A stretch of DNA of 64,000 nucleotides from Actinobacteria bacterium IMCC26256 (GCA_001023575.1 CP011489.1:1983001-2047000), one strand, 5' to 3'; positions 45,697 through 55,109 are shown, counted from the stretch's first letter. Translations and numbers: made by a program. The notes: generated by a model not told the origin, from the letters alone.

Positions 45697-46569
45697 GTGC
45701 CCGCACGCATCACACTCCTAAGAATCCTCTGGGCAACCCTCCCCATCACGTCTGGACCGGCATTTGGAGCACAAATATCTGGTTATTCCCCGGCCGTCAA
45801 GATTGTCGTTTCGATCTGGGCCCTCTCTATCTGGCTGCTCGGTATGGCCTCTATCGCGCTACCGAGACCGATCGGGCTTACTGGGATAAGAGCATCCTCT
45901 TCGATTGTGCTACCGCTAGCGATCTGGACAATATTCACAAATCAGCCCGACCTAGCACCCGCAATTATTGCAGTGGTCGCAACGGCAGCAGCATTCGCAT
46001 TAGCGAGTTCTTCTGAGATTGCGAGTTGGTGCGTGGAGGGTTCCGCATATGGGGACGAGTCGCGCTTTCCGCTCAAGACTCCACCATCGCTGCTTGTGAC
46101 ACTTGTTCCGCTATCAATCGCGTTTGCGGCTGCGGGTACTCTCGTTGGGCCAGTGTTAATTGCACAGCGCAACTGGATAGCCGGGGTTCTCGCCTTAGCG
46201 CTCGGAGCTCCCCTCACCTATGCATCGGTGCGTTCGCTGCACCTTCTCTCAAAAAGGTTTGCAGTTGTTGTACCAGCAGGGTTTGTAATCTCCGACCCGA
46301 TGACGCTCTCAGACCCGATCCTCTTTGTTCGCGAGCACATAGTTGTGTTAGAGCAGATGCCGAGTGGAGCGCGTGTCGAGGGAGCGCTCGATCTTCGCCT
46401 CGGTGCAGCATCGGCGTCGCTTCTTCTTCGACTCGACGACGTAGCCCCTCTCACAACACGCAAGCGTGGCACGGCGGTTCAGACCCCAGCCCAGCAAGTC
46501 TTATTCTCGCCGAGAGATCGCGAGGCACTTATTGCACGCTGCGCCGAGCGTCGAATAAGGGTTGCATAG
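45697..46569 (+). CDS. Membrane protein of unknown function
   Basis: Not recognised. The 290-aa protein has four or five hydrophobic helices in residues 1-175 and a soluble C-terminal domain of about 110 residues containing ISDPMTLSDPILFVREHIVV and LDLRLGAASASLLLRLDD. The LR/DD-rich tail reads like a folded cytoplasmic domain. The start is GTG. The stop is 3 bp before the GNAT gene, so the two are coupled. Similar genes may be specific to this lineage; I cannot name a family. Confidence 0.7.
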   Translation: MPARITLLRILWATLPITSGPAFGAQISGYSPAVKIVVSIWALSIWLLGMASIALPRPIGLTGIRASSSIVLPLAIWTIFTNQPDLAPAIIAVVATAAAFALASSSEIASWCVEGSAYGDESRFPLKTPPSLLVTLVPLSIAFAAAGTLVGPVLIAQRNWIAGVLALALGAPLTYASVRSLHLLSKRFAVVVPAGFVISDPMTLSDPILFVREHIVVLEQMPSGARVEGALDLRLGAASASLLLRLDDVAPLTTRKRGTAVQTPAQQVLFSPRDREALIARCAERRIRVA

Positions 46570-46572
46570 AGC

Positions 46573-47145
46573 ATGGATGACGGTTTCTCAGTTCTCGTTA
46601 GTACCGAGCAGATCACAATCAGGCGCTTCATCGCCGCCGATATCGAGACACTCCATGCCTATCGCAATCACCCCGAGATCGGCAAGCAGCGATCTTGGCT
46701 AATGCCCTGGGAGTACGACGACACGGTGATGTTCGTTGCCGAGATGGCTATGCGCGATCCGTTATTCGAGCGTGGCGAATGGGCACACCTTGCAATCGAA
46801 CGCGTCGGCCATGAAGGATTAATTGGTGACATCGGGGTGCTTTGGCAAGCCGACGATGACGTCGCAGAGATTGTGTTTACGCTTGCGCCAGATCATCGTT
46901 CGCTAGGTGTAATGACTGAGAGCATCCAAGCGATCTGCACGGAGATCACTGCGTCTCTCAGCCTGCGTCTAGTTGCAGCAGTTGTAGAGATCGACAACGA
47001 TCCCGCTCGTTATCTTCTTGAGCGCTGTGGGTTTGCACCAGTTGCTTTAGACGGCGAAGAAGAGGTCGTCTACGCATGGAGAACCGGTGGCTGGCCGATG
47101 AAGGCAGCCAAGAAGGCCGGGAAGAAGCCCCCCGCTAGCGAGTGA
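46573..47145 (+). CDS. GNAT-family N-acetyltransferase
   Basis: This 190-aa protein has a RimJ/RimL-style start, TIRRFIAADIETLHAYRNHP, then LAIERVGHEGLIGDIGVLW and the acetyl-CoA region DHRSLGVMTESIQAICTEI near residue 115; ARYLLERCGFAP closes the fold. The canonical Q/RxxGxG/A loop is degenerate (HRSLGVM). The C-terminal Lys/Ala-rich tail AKKAGKKPPASE looks disordered. It could acetylate a protein N-terminus, antibiotic or small amine. Its stop is 1 bp from the convergent mnmA stop. Confidence 0.82.
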   Translation: MDDGFSVLVSTEQITIRRFIAADIETLHAYRNHPEIGKQRSWLMPWEYDDTVMFVAEMAMRDPLFERGEWAHLAIERVGHEGLIGDIGVLWQADDDVAEIVFTLAPDHRSLGVMTESIQAICTEITASLSLRLVAAVVEIDNDPARYLLERCGFAPVALDGEEEVVYAWRTGGWPMKAAKKAGKKPPASE

Positions 47146-47146
47146 T

Positions 47147-48187
47147 CTAACGCGCAATACCGGAGCCGACGACGCGATCGCCGACATAGAGCGCTACTAC
47201 CTGCCCAGGAGCAACCCTCGGGCGCTCCACCTCGAGGTGCAGCGTGTCTCCAATGAGATAACCCTTCACCGGCGCGCCATGCGCGCTTGTCTGGATGAGC
47301 AGAGGGGTCTCGCCTGGCTCGGCGCTAACAGGCGCAGATCCGTGGACGCCATGCAGATTATTCAGCGCAATTGTGTCGCGGTGTAGCTCCTCTTTACGCC
47401 CTAAAACAACTGTTGAGGTAGCTGCATCGATATCGACAACGTAGCGACGCTCCCCTGCTGCAACTCCCACGCCGCGGCGCTGACCGATGGTGAAGCCTGA
47501 GACTCCATCGTGTCTCCCAACCTCGACGCCCTCTGAATCGACGACAGCTCCAGGCGATGCATCCACACGTGCAGCGAGAAAATCTTCACGCCCGCCGCGC
47601 TTTATAAAACACACATCCATGCTCTCGGCCTTCGAGGCGGTTCGCATTCCGAGTCTCGCAGCGTGCTCGCGAACCTCTGCTTTAGTGAGATCGCCTACGG
47701 GTAACAGCGTGTCTGAGATCGCATCCCCGGCGAGCACCGAGAGCACATACGACTGATCCTTAGCGGCATCCTCGCCGCGTGCAACCCATGCATCTCCGTT
47801 TGAGTCACGCTCAATACGAGCATGATGCCCTGTGGCGAGAGCATCGAAACCCATAGAGCGGCTGCGCTCGAGAAGGAGACCCCACTTCATCGTTCGATTA
47901 CATTCCACACACGGATTTGGAGTATTCCCCGAGGCATATGCACCCACATAGGGATCTACAACAGCTTCATCAAATGCCTCAGTGAAGTTGAAGACATAGT
48001 GAGGTATGCCTAGTTGAGCAGCGACGCGTCGTGCGTCCTCTACATCGGCCACCGAGCAGCATCCAGAGTCTGAGTCTCCGCCCCAGAGTTTTAGAGTTAC
48101 ACCGGTTACCTCGTGCCCTGCCTCTAACAACAACGCAGCCGCTACCGAGGAATCAACGCCTCCGCTCATTGCAACCAAGACATTCAT
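47147..48187 (-). CDS. mnmA: tRNA-specific 2-thiouridylase
   Basis: The 346-aa enzyme thiolates U34 of tRNA-Lys, -Glu and -Gln. The PP-loop is MSGGVDSSVAAALL at residues 7-20. The catalytic cysteines are in NPCVECNRTMKWG near residue 93 and in MDVCFIKRGGRE near residue 190. The C-terminal beta domains end with APGQVVALYVGD. It overlaps the cysteine desulfurase gene by 4 nt, which supplies its sulfur, so the pair forms one pathway unit. Confidence 0.96.
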   Translation of the reverse strand: MNVLVAMSGGVDSSVAAALLLEAGHEVTGVTLKLWGGDSDSGCCSVADVEDARRVAAQLGIPHYVFNFTEAFDEAVVDPYVGAYASGNTPNPCVECNRTMKWGLLLERSRSMGFDALATGHHARIERDSNGDAWVARGEDAAKDQSYVLSVLAGDAISDTLLPVGDLTKAEVREHAARLGMRTASKAESMDVCFIKRGGREDFLAARVDASPGAVVDSEGVEVGRHDGVSGFTIGQRRGVGVAAGERRYVVDIDAATSTVVLGRKEELHRDTIALNNLHGVHGSAPVSAEPGETPLLIQTSAHGAPVKGYLIGDTLHLEVERPRVAPGQVVALYVGDRVVGSGIAR

Positions 48188-49410
48188 AGCGTCACCTCTG
48201 CGGCAGGCCTCTCAACCCGAAGAGCGCGAAGTCTGTTAACTGCCTCTGGCAATACTTTGATCATGTGATCAACCTCATCCGCGGTTGTTGACCATCCAAG
48301 GCTGCACCTGAGCGCTCCGCCTATAAATTTAGGGTCTACGCCCAACGCAGTTAGCACGTGTGAAGGTTCGGTTGCACCAGATGCACACGACGATCCCGCA
48401 GCAGCATCGACTCCAGCGCGGTCGAGAAGCACCAGCAGTGACTCTGACTCAATCCCTGCCAGAGCGAAGGGGGCGAATCCATCGACGCGCGCGCTATCCG
48501 AGCCGACGAGAACAACATCGGGGACACTCGCTATTACTCCTGAGATTAAGCGGTCGCGCAGTGCTCTCACACGCGTCGCCGTTTCATCTCGTCGGGCAAC
48601 CGTTATCTCGAGAGCAAGCGCTAATGCAACCGCTGCGGCCACATCAGGTGTACCAGCACGAACTCCGCGCTCCTGCCCTCCACCCTCAATCTCTGCAACA
48701 AGCTTTACCCCGTCGCGAACCACCAAAACTCCAATGCCTCGCGGGCCACCGACTTTGTGGCCGGTAACGGTTACGAGATCGCAGAGCATGAACTCCTTAG
48801 GGTCCATCCACATCGGTGCCTGCACCGCGTCGGTGTGTAGAGCTGCTCTCGGTGAACGCTCCCGAACAAGGCTTAAGACTTCACCCAAAGGTTGGCGAGT
48901 TCCGATCTCGTTATTGACTGCCATTACCGATACGAACGCGGTCTGCTCATCGAGGAGCGCGCTAAGGCGGTCAAGATCGATGATGCCTTCCGAGGTAACA
49001 GGAGCGAACGCTACGCGAGCCCCTTCGGATGCGAGACGCGCAGCAGGAGCGATCATTGCCCTGTGCTCTATCACTGAGACAACTACGCCAGATAAATCCC
49101 CGCGTGCGATCGCATCACCGAGAACGCCGCGCATAACTCCCTTGACCGCAAGGTTGTCCGACTCTGTACCTCCACCGGTAAATACAACCTCGTGGGGTAG
49201 GCAGCCAAGCAGAGTTGCGATTCGCTCGCGTGCCTCTTCGAGGGCCGTCTTCGCAGCCCGCGCTGAGGAATGCATACCTGTGGGGTTGGCGTGGAGCTCA
49301 AGTAATGCCTCCTGCATAACCGAGACAACCTCTGGATAGAGGGGTGCACTCGCCGCATGATCTAGGTATGCGCGCTCTAGGTAGGGCCGCGAACGGTCGG
49401 GGGTCTCCAC
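48184..49410 (-). CDS. iscS: Cysteine desulfurase
   Basis: A 408-aa PLP enzyme that takes sulfur from cysteine. The start region RAYLDHAASAPLYPEV is typical, TGGGTESDNLAVKG marks the PLP phosphate site, TVTGHKVGGPRGIGVLV contains the PLP Lys near residue 215 and AAAGSSCASGATEPSHVL the active-site Cys near residue 335. The start is GTG at 49410 with TAAGAT 7 nt upstream. No iscU or other Fe-S genes follow; pairing with mnmA implies a tRNA thiolation role. Confidence 0.94.
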   Translation of the reverse strand: METPDRSRPYLERAYLDHAASAPLYPEVVSVMQEALLELHANPTGMHSSARAAKTALEEARERIATLLGCLPHEVVFTGGGTESDNLAVKGVMRGVLGDAIARGDLSGVVVSVIEHRAMIAPAARLASEGARVAFAPVTSEGIIDLDRLSALLDEQTAFVSVMAVNNEIGTRQPLGEVLSLVRERSPRAALHTDAVQAPMWMDPKEFMLCDLVTVTGHKVGGPRGIGVLVVRDGVKLVAEIEGGGQERGVRAGTPDVAAAVALALALEITVARRDETATRVRALRDRLISGVIASVPDVVLVGSDSARVDGFAPFALAGIESESLLVLLDRAGVDAAAGSSCASGATEPSHVLTALGVDPKFIGGALRCSLGWSTTADEVDHMIKVLPEAVNRLRALRVERPAAEVTL

Positions 49411-49417
49411 CGCTCGG

Positions 49418-49423
49418 ATCTTA
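49418..49423 (-). promoter_or_regulatory. -10 element (TAAGAT) of iscS-mnmA
   Basis: TAAGAT on the minus strand ends 7 nt before the GTG at 49410. Confidence 0.5.
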
Positions 49424-49434
49424 CCGGTAGCAAC

Positions 49435-49650
49435 CTAAAAGCCCTCTCTGGGCCCTACGGCTCTAGCGAATTCGGCGATGTTCCTGAATACTTCACTCAG
49501 GAGGATAAAAGAAAACATCGCAACCAACTCAAAGAAAAATGGAACCTTAAGTGCCCGATATTCGTTACCGATAGAGAACTTCAAGAAGCAAGAAATCAAG
49601 ACCAGCAGTACAGAAATACCGCAATAAGGGCTAGCAATGGGCAGAAATGG
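49435..49650 (-). other. Open frame encoding a possible small two-helix membrane peptide; AT-rich spacer
   Basis: The 339-bp gap between iscS and the next gene (49411-49749) is visibly AT-richer than its surroundings. On the minus strand one frame stays open from after a TAG at 49651-49653 to a stop at 49435-49437. It encodes two hydrophobic stretches (ISVLLVLISCFLKFSIG and VPFFFELVAMFSFILLSEVF) and ends FARAVGPREGF. It has no ATG or GTG in a good place (an internal TTG only), so it may be a degraded gene. A 10-bp duplication, CTATTAATCG/CTAGTAATCG, sits at 49651-49670. Nothing else was seen in this gap. Confidence 0.3.
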
Positions 49651-49749
49651 CTATTAATCGCTAGTAATCGCACTGAAAATGACCGAGGGCGGAACTGAGG
49701 TCGAATACGAGGCCGGTCAAATGAACCGGCAGCGACGATCGGAGTGGGC

Positions 49750-49944
49750 ATGGTTGTCACACCGTCATTGTTTAATGAAGAGATGAGTTCACAACTTCGT
49801 CTCCTCCCAGGCGGCCAGAGAAGCCGTCACTTAGATGCCAAGACCCGGCAGATAGGGCGCAAGGGTGTCGCAGAGGCACGCGCAACCCTCGCACGCATTC
49901 AGCAGGCACCGAGCACCAAGCAACGCCTCCCCCACACCGGGTGA
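49750..49944 (+). CDS. Small basic hypothetical protein
   Basis: The 64-aa ORF starts at ATG 49750 with GGAG 5 nt upstream; a GTG two codons earlier overlaps that site. The sequence contains LRLLPGGQRSRHLDAKTRQ and GRKGVAEARATLARIQQ, which reads like a short basic helical protein. No family is recognised. Composition matches neighbouring coding DNA and the frame is clean, so it is probably real. It precedes the exonuclease gene by about 100 bp in the same orientation. Confidence 0.55.
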   Translation: MVVTPSLFNEEMSSQLRLLPGGQRSRHLDAKTRQIGRKGVAEARATLARIQQAPSTKQRLPHTG

Positions 49945-50035
49945 GCATTCTTGGTAGATACCGTCGGGCAGCGGTCATGGGTCGAGGCCAATCGCTGTTA
50001 GGGCGCGCCGCACAGCCTTCCGAGAGCCGAGCCGT

Positions 50036-50041
50036 TAGCCT
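50036..50041 (+). promoter_or_regulatory. -10 element (TAGCCT) of the exonuclease gene
   Basis: TAGCCT ends 7 nt before the ATG at 50049 and sets that start over the longer frame from 49941. Confidence 0.5.
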
Positions 50042-50048
50042 CACCCCC

Positions 50049-51206
50049 ATGCCGCTTCTCGCTGTAATCGACTGTGAAACCACAGGGCTCGCATCTCGAG
50101 ATCGCATTATTGAGATTGCAGTAGTTGTACTTGACCCCAGCACTCCAGGGCTCGATGTCGTAGACGAATACGACACGCTCGTTAACCCCGAGCGCGATGT
50201 CGGCCCTGTGCATGTTCATGGAATTACTGCTTCAATGGTCGAGGCAGCACCAACCTTTGCGGAGATCGCCGGAGATTTAGCGGAACGCCTGCACGGTCAC
50301 GTCCTCGTCGCTCATAATCTTCCATTCGACCTACGAATGATCGCTAGCGAGATTGATCGCTTGGATGCAGAGTTCAATCCGGGGGAGGGTATCTGCACCT
50401 ACAGACTCTCCGGCACCAGCCTCTCAAAGGCGGTTAAGCAGCACAGCATCACTCTCGACGATCACCACCGTGCTATTGCAGATGCTCGCGCCTCGGCAGA
50501 GATCCTAAAGAAGCTCTACAGAGATGCCCCGACCAATGTCACCGCAGCGAGTCTCGATGGCGACCTACACAGGTCTTTCCGCACACTGCGCAGAGATGCG
50601 TTCTCAATTGACGGAGCGGCAGTACTCGCACGAGTCTGCGCAGAGGCTGAGGCCCGCGCTGGTTCATTCGATCGCTCTTATCTCGAGACTCTCGATTGGA
50701 TGCTCGATGATTTTCATCTCGATAGCGATGAGCGAGGAGCCCTGCAGGTTCTTGCAACACACGCACAGGCCGGCGCCGGTGAAGTCTCCGACCTACACGA
50801 CCGCTACTTCGATGCCTTTGTTGCAGCCAGCAAGCGCGACGGAATCATCTCCGAGCTTGAGCACGCAACACTTGAGCGCTTAGCAACGCTCCTTGAGGTT
50901 CCGATGCATCGCGTGCCCCCCGCAGACGAACTCCCTGGGATTACAGCAATTACTCCCGGAATGCGCGTCTGCTTCACCGGCACCGTCGTTGATGACCGCG
51001 GCAACGAATGGGCAAGATCGAGGCTTGAGGCAACCGCTGTTGCGGCCAAGTTGATACCAGTTGAGAGCGTTACGCGCTCAGCCTGCGATTTGGTTGTAGC
51101 TGCTGACCCGTCATCCTCCTCTGGCAAAGCACGCAAAGCGCGTGACTATGCAATACCAGTTATTTCGGTGGATGATTTTGTTGCGCTAACAAAGAGCATG
51201 GCCTAA
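50049..51206 (+). CDS. DEDDh exonuclease with TerB-like middle and C-terminal BRCT domain
   Basis: The 385-aa protein starts MPLLAVIDCETTG with the first exonuclease motif (Asp, Glu at residues 8 and 10). The second is VLVAHNLPFDLRM near residue 90 and the third DDHHRAIADARA near residue 140, giving the DnaQ/DEDDh set. A helical stretch around residues 235-290 (FVAASKRDGIISELEHATLE) looks TerB-like. The C-terminus, GMRVCFTGTVVD to VISVDDFVALT, is a BRCT domain as in LigA. Such proteins proofread or process DNA ends in repair. The 36 extra codons possible from 49941 have no family character. Confidence 0.87.
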   Translation: MPLLAVIDCETTGLASRDRIIEIAVVVLDPSTPGLDVVDEYDTLVNPERDVGPVHVHGITASMVEAAPTFAEIAGDLAERLHGHVLVAHNLPFDLRMIASEIDRLDAEFNPGEGICTYRLSGTSLSKAVKQHSITLDDHHRAIADARASAEILKKLYRDAPTNVTAASLDGDLHRSFRTLRRDAFSIDGAAVLARVCAEAEARAGSFDRSYLETLDWMLDDFHLDSDERGALQVLATHAQAGAGEVSDLHDRYFDAFVAASKRDGIISELEHATLERLATLLEVPMHRVPPADELPGITAITPGMRVCFTGTVVDDRGNEWARSRLEATAVAAKLIPVESVTRSACDLVVAADPSSSSGKARKARDYAIPVISVDDFVALTKSMA

Positions 51207-51269
51207 CTCAGTAAGCACTATCACTGAGAGAACGCTCTACCAAGCGCGCGAACCAAATAGGAATGCAGA

Positions 51270-52856
51270 TCAGCGAGCAGGGGTATAGACGCCGAACTCT
51301 CCGCGCAGCACATCGCTTACCTCGCCGAGAGTCGCGTAAGCCCTAAGTGCATCCTTCATTGGGTAGAGAAGGTTCTGAGTGCCTCGAGCCGCAATGGCTA
51401 ACTCGGCGAGAGCAGCATCAACTGCACCCTGATCCCGTCGCGCACGAAGTGCTCGCACACGATCAGCCTGCTGAGTCTCAAGCAGCGGATCAATTGGGAA
51501 GACAACAGGCTCAGCATGTGAGTCCTCCGCGAAGTGATTGACACCGATAATAAATTTGTCTTTCGCATCGACAGACTTGGTCCACTCAAATGCAGCCTGC
51601 TCAATCTCGTCCTGCATGAAGCCGGATTCGATTGCAGCTACTGCCCCACCCATCTCGTCAATACGCTTGATGTACTCCCATGCTCCAGCCTCAACCTCAT
51701 CGGTTAATGCCTCTACAAAGTAAGAACCAGCGAGCGGGTCAACGGTCTCGGTCACACCGGTCTCATAGGCAATTATCTGCTGAGTTCGAAGTGCCACCTT
51801 GGCCGCGGCCTCTGTTGGGAGACCTAGAGCCTCATCGAAACCATTGGTATGAAGACTCTGGGTGCCACCGAGCACTGCAGCCAGCGACTGAACAGCGACT
51901 CGCACAACATTGTTCTCTGGCTGCTGGGCAGTGAGCATTGATCCAGCGGTCTGCGTGTGGAATCGGAGCATCTTGGATCGCTCGTCCTTTGCCCCGAAAC
52001 GATCAGTCATGATTCGGTACCACATACGCCGTGCAGCTCGGTACTTGGCAACCTCCTCGAAGAAGTTGTTGTGCCCGTTCCAGAAGAACGAAAGCCGCGG
52101 GGCGAACTCATCGACATTTAGCCCTGCATCAATCGCAGCCTGTACATATGCAATTCCATTGGAGAGCGTGAATGCAATCTCCTGCACCGCGGTAGAGCCG
52201 GCTTCACGGATGTGGTAACCCGAGATTGAGATCGTGTTCCAACGGGGGATGTTGTCGTTGCAGTACGCAAAAATATCGGTGATGATCCGCATCGACGGGC
52301 GCGGCGGATATATGTAGGTACCGCGCGCTACGTACTCTTTAAGGAGATCATTCTGAATTGTCCCACCGATCGCGGTAGCGGGAACACCCTGGCCCTCGGC
52401 GACCAATTGGTAGAGGAGAATCAAAATCGCAGCCGTTGAGTTGATCGTCATTGAGGTGGTGATCTTGTCGAGAGGGAGACCGCGAAGCAGTATCTCCATA
52501 TCGTCAAGAGAGTCGATCGCTACGCCCACCTTGCCGACCTCGCCCTCAGAGCGCGGGTGGTCTGAGTCGTAGCCCATCTGTGTTGGGAGGTCGAAGGCGC
52601 ATGAGAGCCCGGTCTGCCCTGCGCCAAGGAGAAAATGGAATCGCTTATTGGTCTCGTCTGCAGTCCCAAAACCAGAGTACTGACGCATTGTCCAAGGTCG
52701 CGTTCGGTACATCTGCTCATAGACACCGCGCGTGTAAGGGGCGCTACCTGGTAGGCCTAGTCGCTCATCGGGGTCGAACCCCTCGAGGTCATTCTGCGTG
52801 TAGACCGATTTGATCTCGATCCCTGAATCAGTGCGCCGGGTCTCATCTTTAGCCAT
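51270..52856 (-). CDS. Methylmalonyl-CoA mutase-family large subunit (no B12-binding domain)
   Basis: From ATG 52856 the protein has 528 aa, the length of the acyl-CoA-binding barrel alone. Conserved blocks include [78 protein letters not shown] and [20 protein letters not shown]. The cobalamin-binding domain seen at the C-terminus of MutB is absent and must come from a separate small subunit not in this window, as in isobutyryl- or 2-hydroxyisobutyryl-CoA mutases. Substrate cannot be fixed. TAGTCT lies 8 nt upstream. It is divergent from the sirtuin. Confidence 0.88.
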   Translation of the reverse strand: MAKDETRRTDSGIEIKSVYTQNDLEGFDPDERLGLPGSAPYTRGVYEQMYRTRPWTMRQYSGFGTADETNKRFHFLLGAGQTGLSCAFDLPTQMGYDSDHPRSEGEVGKVGVAIDSLDDMEILLRGLPLDKITTSMTINSTAAILILLYQLVAEGQGVPATAIGGTIQNDLLKEYVARGTYIYPPRPSMRIITDIFAYCNDNIPRWNTISISGYHIREAGSTAVQEIAFTLSNGIAYVQAAIDAGLNVDEFAPRLSFFWNGHNNFFEEVAKYRAARRMWYRIMTDRFGAKDERSKMLRFHTQTAGSMLTAQQPENNVVRVAVQSLAAVLGGTQSLHTNGFDEALGLPTEAAAKVALRTQQIIAYETGVTETVDPLAGSYFVEALTDEVEAGAWEYIKRIDEMGGAVAAIESGFMQDEIEQAAFEWTKSVDAKDKFIIGVNHFAEDSHAEPVVFPIDPLLETQQADRVRALRARRDQGAVDAALAELAIAARGTQNLLYPMKDALRAYATLGEVSDVLRGEFGVYTPAR

Positions 52857-52864
52857 AGTGGGCA

Positions 52865-52870
52865 AGACTA
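52865..52870 (-). promoter_or_regulatory. -10 element (TAGTCT) of the mutase gene
   Basis: TAGTCT on the minus strand ends 8 nt before the ATG at 52856. Confidence 0.4.
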
Positions 52871-52886
52871 CCGGCGCCGCCGCAGA

Positions 52887-52892
52887 TACCCT
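52887..52892 (+). promoter_or_regulatory. -10 element (TACCCT) of the sirtuin gene
   Basis: TACCCT ends 6 nt before the GTG at 52899. The divergent mutase box is 16 bp away, so both promoters share about 40 bp. Confidence 0.5.
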
Positions 52893-52898
52893 AAGTGG

Positions 52899-53681
52899 GT
52901 GAGCCAAATTGACCCCTCTCCGTTTGGGGAGACTCCAATCGAGACCGTTGCGGGCTGGATTCGCAGCGCTAAGTCGATCTGCGTGCTTACTGGTGCAGGT
53001 ATCTCGACAGAGTCCGGGATCCCAGATTTTCGCGGACCCAACGGAGTCTGGACCAAGAACCCAGACGCCGAGAAGGTCTCAGATATTCGCTACTACACCA
53101 CCGATGCAGAGTTGCGTAAACGTAACTGGCACGCTCGACGCACCAACGGAATCTGGGAGGCCGACCCAAACGCCGGGCATCGCGCACTTGTTGACCTCGA
53201 GAAGGCCGCCAACTTAGATCTACTCGTCACGCAGAACATCGATGGCCTTCACCTCCAGGCAGGCTCAGACCCGATGCGCGTAATCGAGATACACGGAACA
53301 ACCCTTGAGGTTAAGTGCCTTGCATGTGGATGGCGCGGCCCGATGAGCGAGACGCTCGATCGTGTAGCTGCTGGCGAAGAAGACCCCCCGTGCCTTGAGT
53401 GCGGAGGAATGCTCAAGAGCGGCACAGTCTCATTCGGAGAGTCGCTGAACAGTGCCGATCTCGCGCGCTCCATGCGCAGCGCCAAGAATTCAGATCTATT
53501 CATTGCCATCGGAACTTCACTCGGAGTCTTTCCAGTAGCGAATCTGCCGCGCACCGCATTGAGCACGGGCGCACGCTTAATAATCATTAACGGCGAGCCC
53601 ACGCCATACGACGATCTCGCAGATGCTGTATCCCATGCCCCCATAGGCGAGGTACTCCCCGCTCTCGTAGCGCTCCTCTAA
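52899..53681 (+). CDS. cobB: NAD-dependent protein deacylase (sirtuin)
   Basis: The 260-aa protein contains [19 protein letters not shown] at residues 30-48 for NAD binding, [12 protein letters not shown] near residue 112 and the catalytic His in IEIHGT. A Cys4 zinc site is formed by CLACGW and [20 protein letters not shown] completes the Rossmann part. It removes acetyl or acyl groups from lysine. It is divergent from the acyl-CoA mutase with a shared promoter region; CoA-metabolism enzymes are known sirtuin targets, so regulation of the neighbour is possible (inference). Confidence 0.93.
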   Translation: MSQIDPSPFGETPIETVAGWIRSAKSICVLTGAGISTESGIPDFRGPNGVWTKNPDAEKVSDIRYYTTDAELRKRNWHARRTNGIWEADPNAGHRALVDLEKAANLDLLVTQNIDGLHLQAGSDPMRVIEIHGTTLEVKCLACGWRGPMSETLDRVAAGEEDPPCLECGGMLKSGTVSFGESLNSADLARSMRSAKNSDLFIAIGTSLGVFPVANLPRTALSTGARLIIINGEPTPYDDLADAVSHAPIGEVLPALVALL

Positions 53682-53830
53682 CTCAACCGTTAATGCGGCA
53701 GATGGGGGGCCAATTCGGGCTGAATATCTCACAGGTTGGCAATACCTGACCTTTGGGGTAGGATTTATCCCCGTAAGCCAGCACTACTCAACACAGACCC
53801 TTCCCAGACTCTCTCCCCAAGGGGTATTTC

Positions 53831-55015
53831 ATGGCGAGCTTCAGAGAGCTCCTAGCCCGCGCCAAGGCCGGCATAACAGAGATCAGCCCAGCGGAGGCCG
53901 AGACACGCCTCGGCACCTCAACATTTATTGACGTACGCGAGCAGGACGAGTTCGACGCCGGCACTATTCCGGGCGCCGTCCACATCCTGCGCGGCTTCCT
54001 TGAGAGTCAGGTCGAGAGCCGAGTCCCCGATCGTGACGCTCCGGTAGTTCTGTATTGCGCAGGAGGCATGCGCTCCGCGTTCGCGGCTGTAACTCTCAAT
54101 GAGATGGGCTACACGAATGTTGTCTCGATGGAGGGCGGATTCGGTCAGTGGAAGAACGAAGGCCGCAACTGGATCACTCCTGTCTCCCTAAGCGCTGAGC
54201 AACGCGATCGTTATAAGCGTCACCTACTTCTCCCTGAGGTAGGCGAGGCTGGGCAGCAGCGTTTACTTGAGAGCAAGGTGTTGTTGCTCGGTGCAGGTGG
54301 GCTCGGATCTCCCGCTGCGATGTATCTCGCAGCAGCAGGCGTTGGAACCCTTGGCATTGTTGATATGGATGTTGTAGATAACTCAAATCTTCAGCGACAG
54401 ATTCTTCACAACATTGACCGTGTAGGCGATCGCAAGGTTGACTCGGCAAAGAAGACACTCACGCTTCTAAACCCAGATATCAATGTTGTTGGTTATGACG
54501 TGCGCTTTGGTGCCGAGAATGTTCTAGACATCCTCGATGGCTACGACGTGGTTGTCGACGGTACTGACAACTTCCCAACTCGGTACCTCTTGAACGACGC
54601 TGCATTGATCAAGCGAATCCCTGTGGTTCACGGATCAATCTTCCGTTTTGAGGGTCAGGTAACTGTCTTTGATCCTTATGTTGGGCCCTGCTACCGATGC
54701 TTGCTCCCTGAGCCCCCACCACCGGAGCTTGCGCCTTCCTGCGCAGAGGCCGGAGTTCTTGGGGTTCTGCCAGGGATCATCGGATCGATTCAGGCTCTTG
54801 AGGCAATCAAGTTGCTCCTAGATCTTGGAGATCCGTTACGCGGAAGACTCCTTGCATACGACGCTCTAGAGCAGTCATTCCGCACCTTTAAGGTACGTCG
54901 CGATCCGCGCTGCCCTGCTTGTGGCGAGGACGCCCCAGAGATCGTGATCGCAGAGTACGACCAGCACTGCTTGCCACACGCTCTACTCGCAGATGGCAGT
55001 ACCGCTGGCCACTAG
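53831..55015 (+). CDS. Rhodanese-ThiF/MoeB fusion (MoeZ-like adenylyl/sulfurtransferase)
   Basis: This 394-aa protein has an N-terminal rhodanese domain, FIDVREQDEFDAGTIPGAV with active Cys76 in YCAGGMRS, and from about residue 118 a ThiF/MoeB domain: LLGAGGLGSPAAMYLAAAG for ATP, NLQRQILH, DGTDNFPTRYLLND, and zinc pairs CYRC and CPAC. It would adenylate and then thiolate the C-terminus of MoaD-, ThiS- or CysO-like carriers. Typical MoeZ has the order ThiF-rhodanese; here it is reversed. AAGGGG precedes the ATG and a strong terminator follows. Confidence 0.9.
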   Translation: MASFRELLARAKAGITEISPAEAETRLGTSTFIDVREQDEFDAGTIPGAVHILRGFLESQVESRVPDRDAPVVLYCAGGMRSAFAAVTLNEMGYTNVVSMEGGFGQWKNEGRNWITPVSLSAEQRDRYKRHLLLPEVGEAGQQRLLESKVLLLGAGGLGSPAAMYLAAAGVGTLGIVDMDVVDNSNLQRQILHNIDRVGDRKVDSAKKTLTLLNPDINVVGYDVRFGAENVLDILDGYDVVVDGTDNFPTRYLLNDAALIKRIPVVHGSIFRFEGQVTVFDPYVGPCYRCLLPEPPPPELAPSCAEAGVLGVLPGIIGSIQALEAIKLLLDLGDPLRGRLLAYDALEQSFRTFKVRRDPRCPACGEDAPEIVIAEYDQHCLPHALLADGSTAGH

Positions 55016-55046
55016 TTGACCTTCTGTTCCACCAGTTCAATTAAGA

Positions 55047-55080
55047 GGGAGGCCCCGGCATTTGCCGGGGCCTCCCTTTA
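55047..55080. terminator. Strong rho-independent-type terminator
   Basis: GGGAGGCCCCGGC (55047-55059) pairs perfectly over 13 bp with GCCGGGGCCTCCC (55064-55076), loop ATTT, followed by TTTATAA. It ends the rhodanese-ThiF gene and, in the other direction, can end the beta-helix gene (CTCTTAATT tail). Confidence 0.9.
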
Positions 55081-55109
55081 TAACTTCTTCAACTTTGTTT
55101 CGTAATTAA

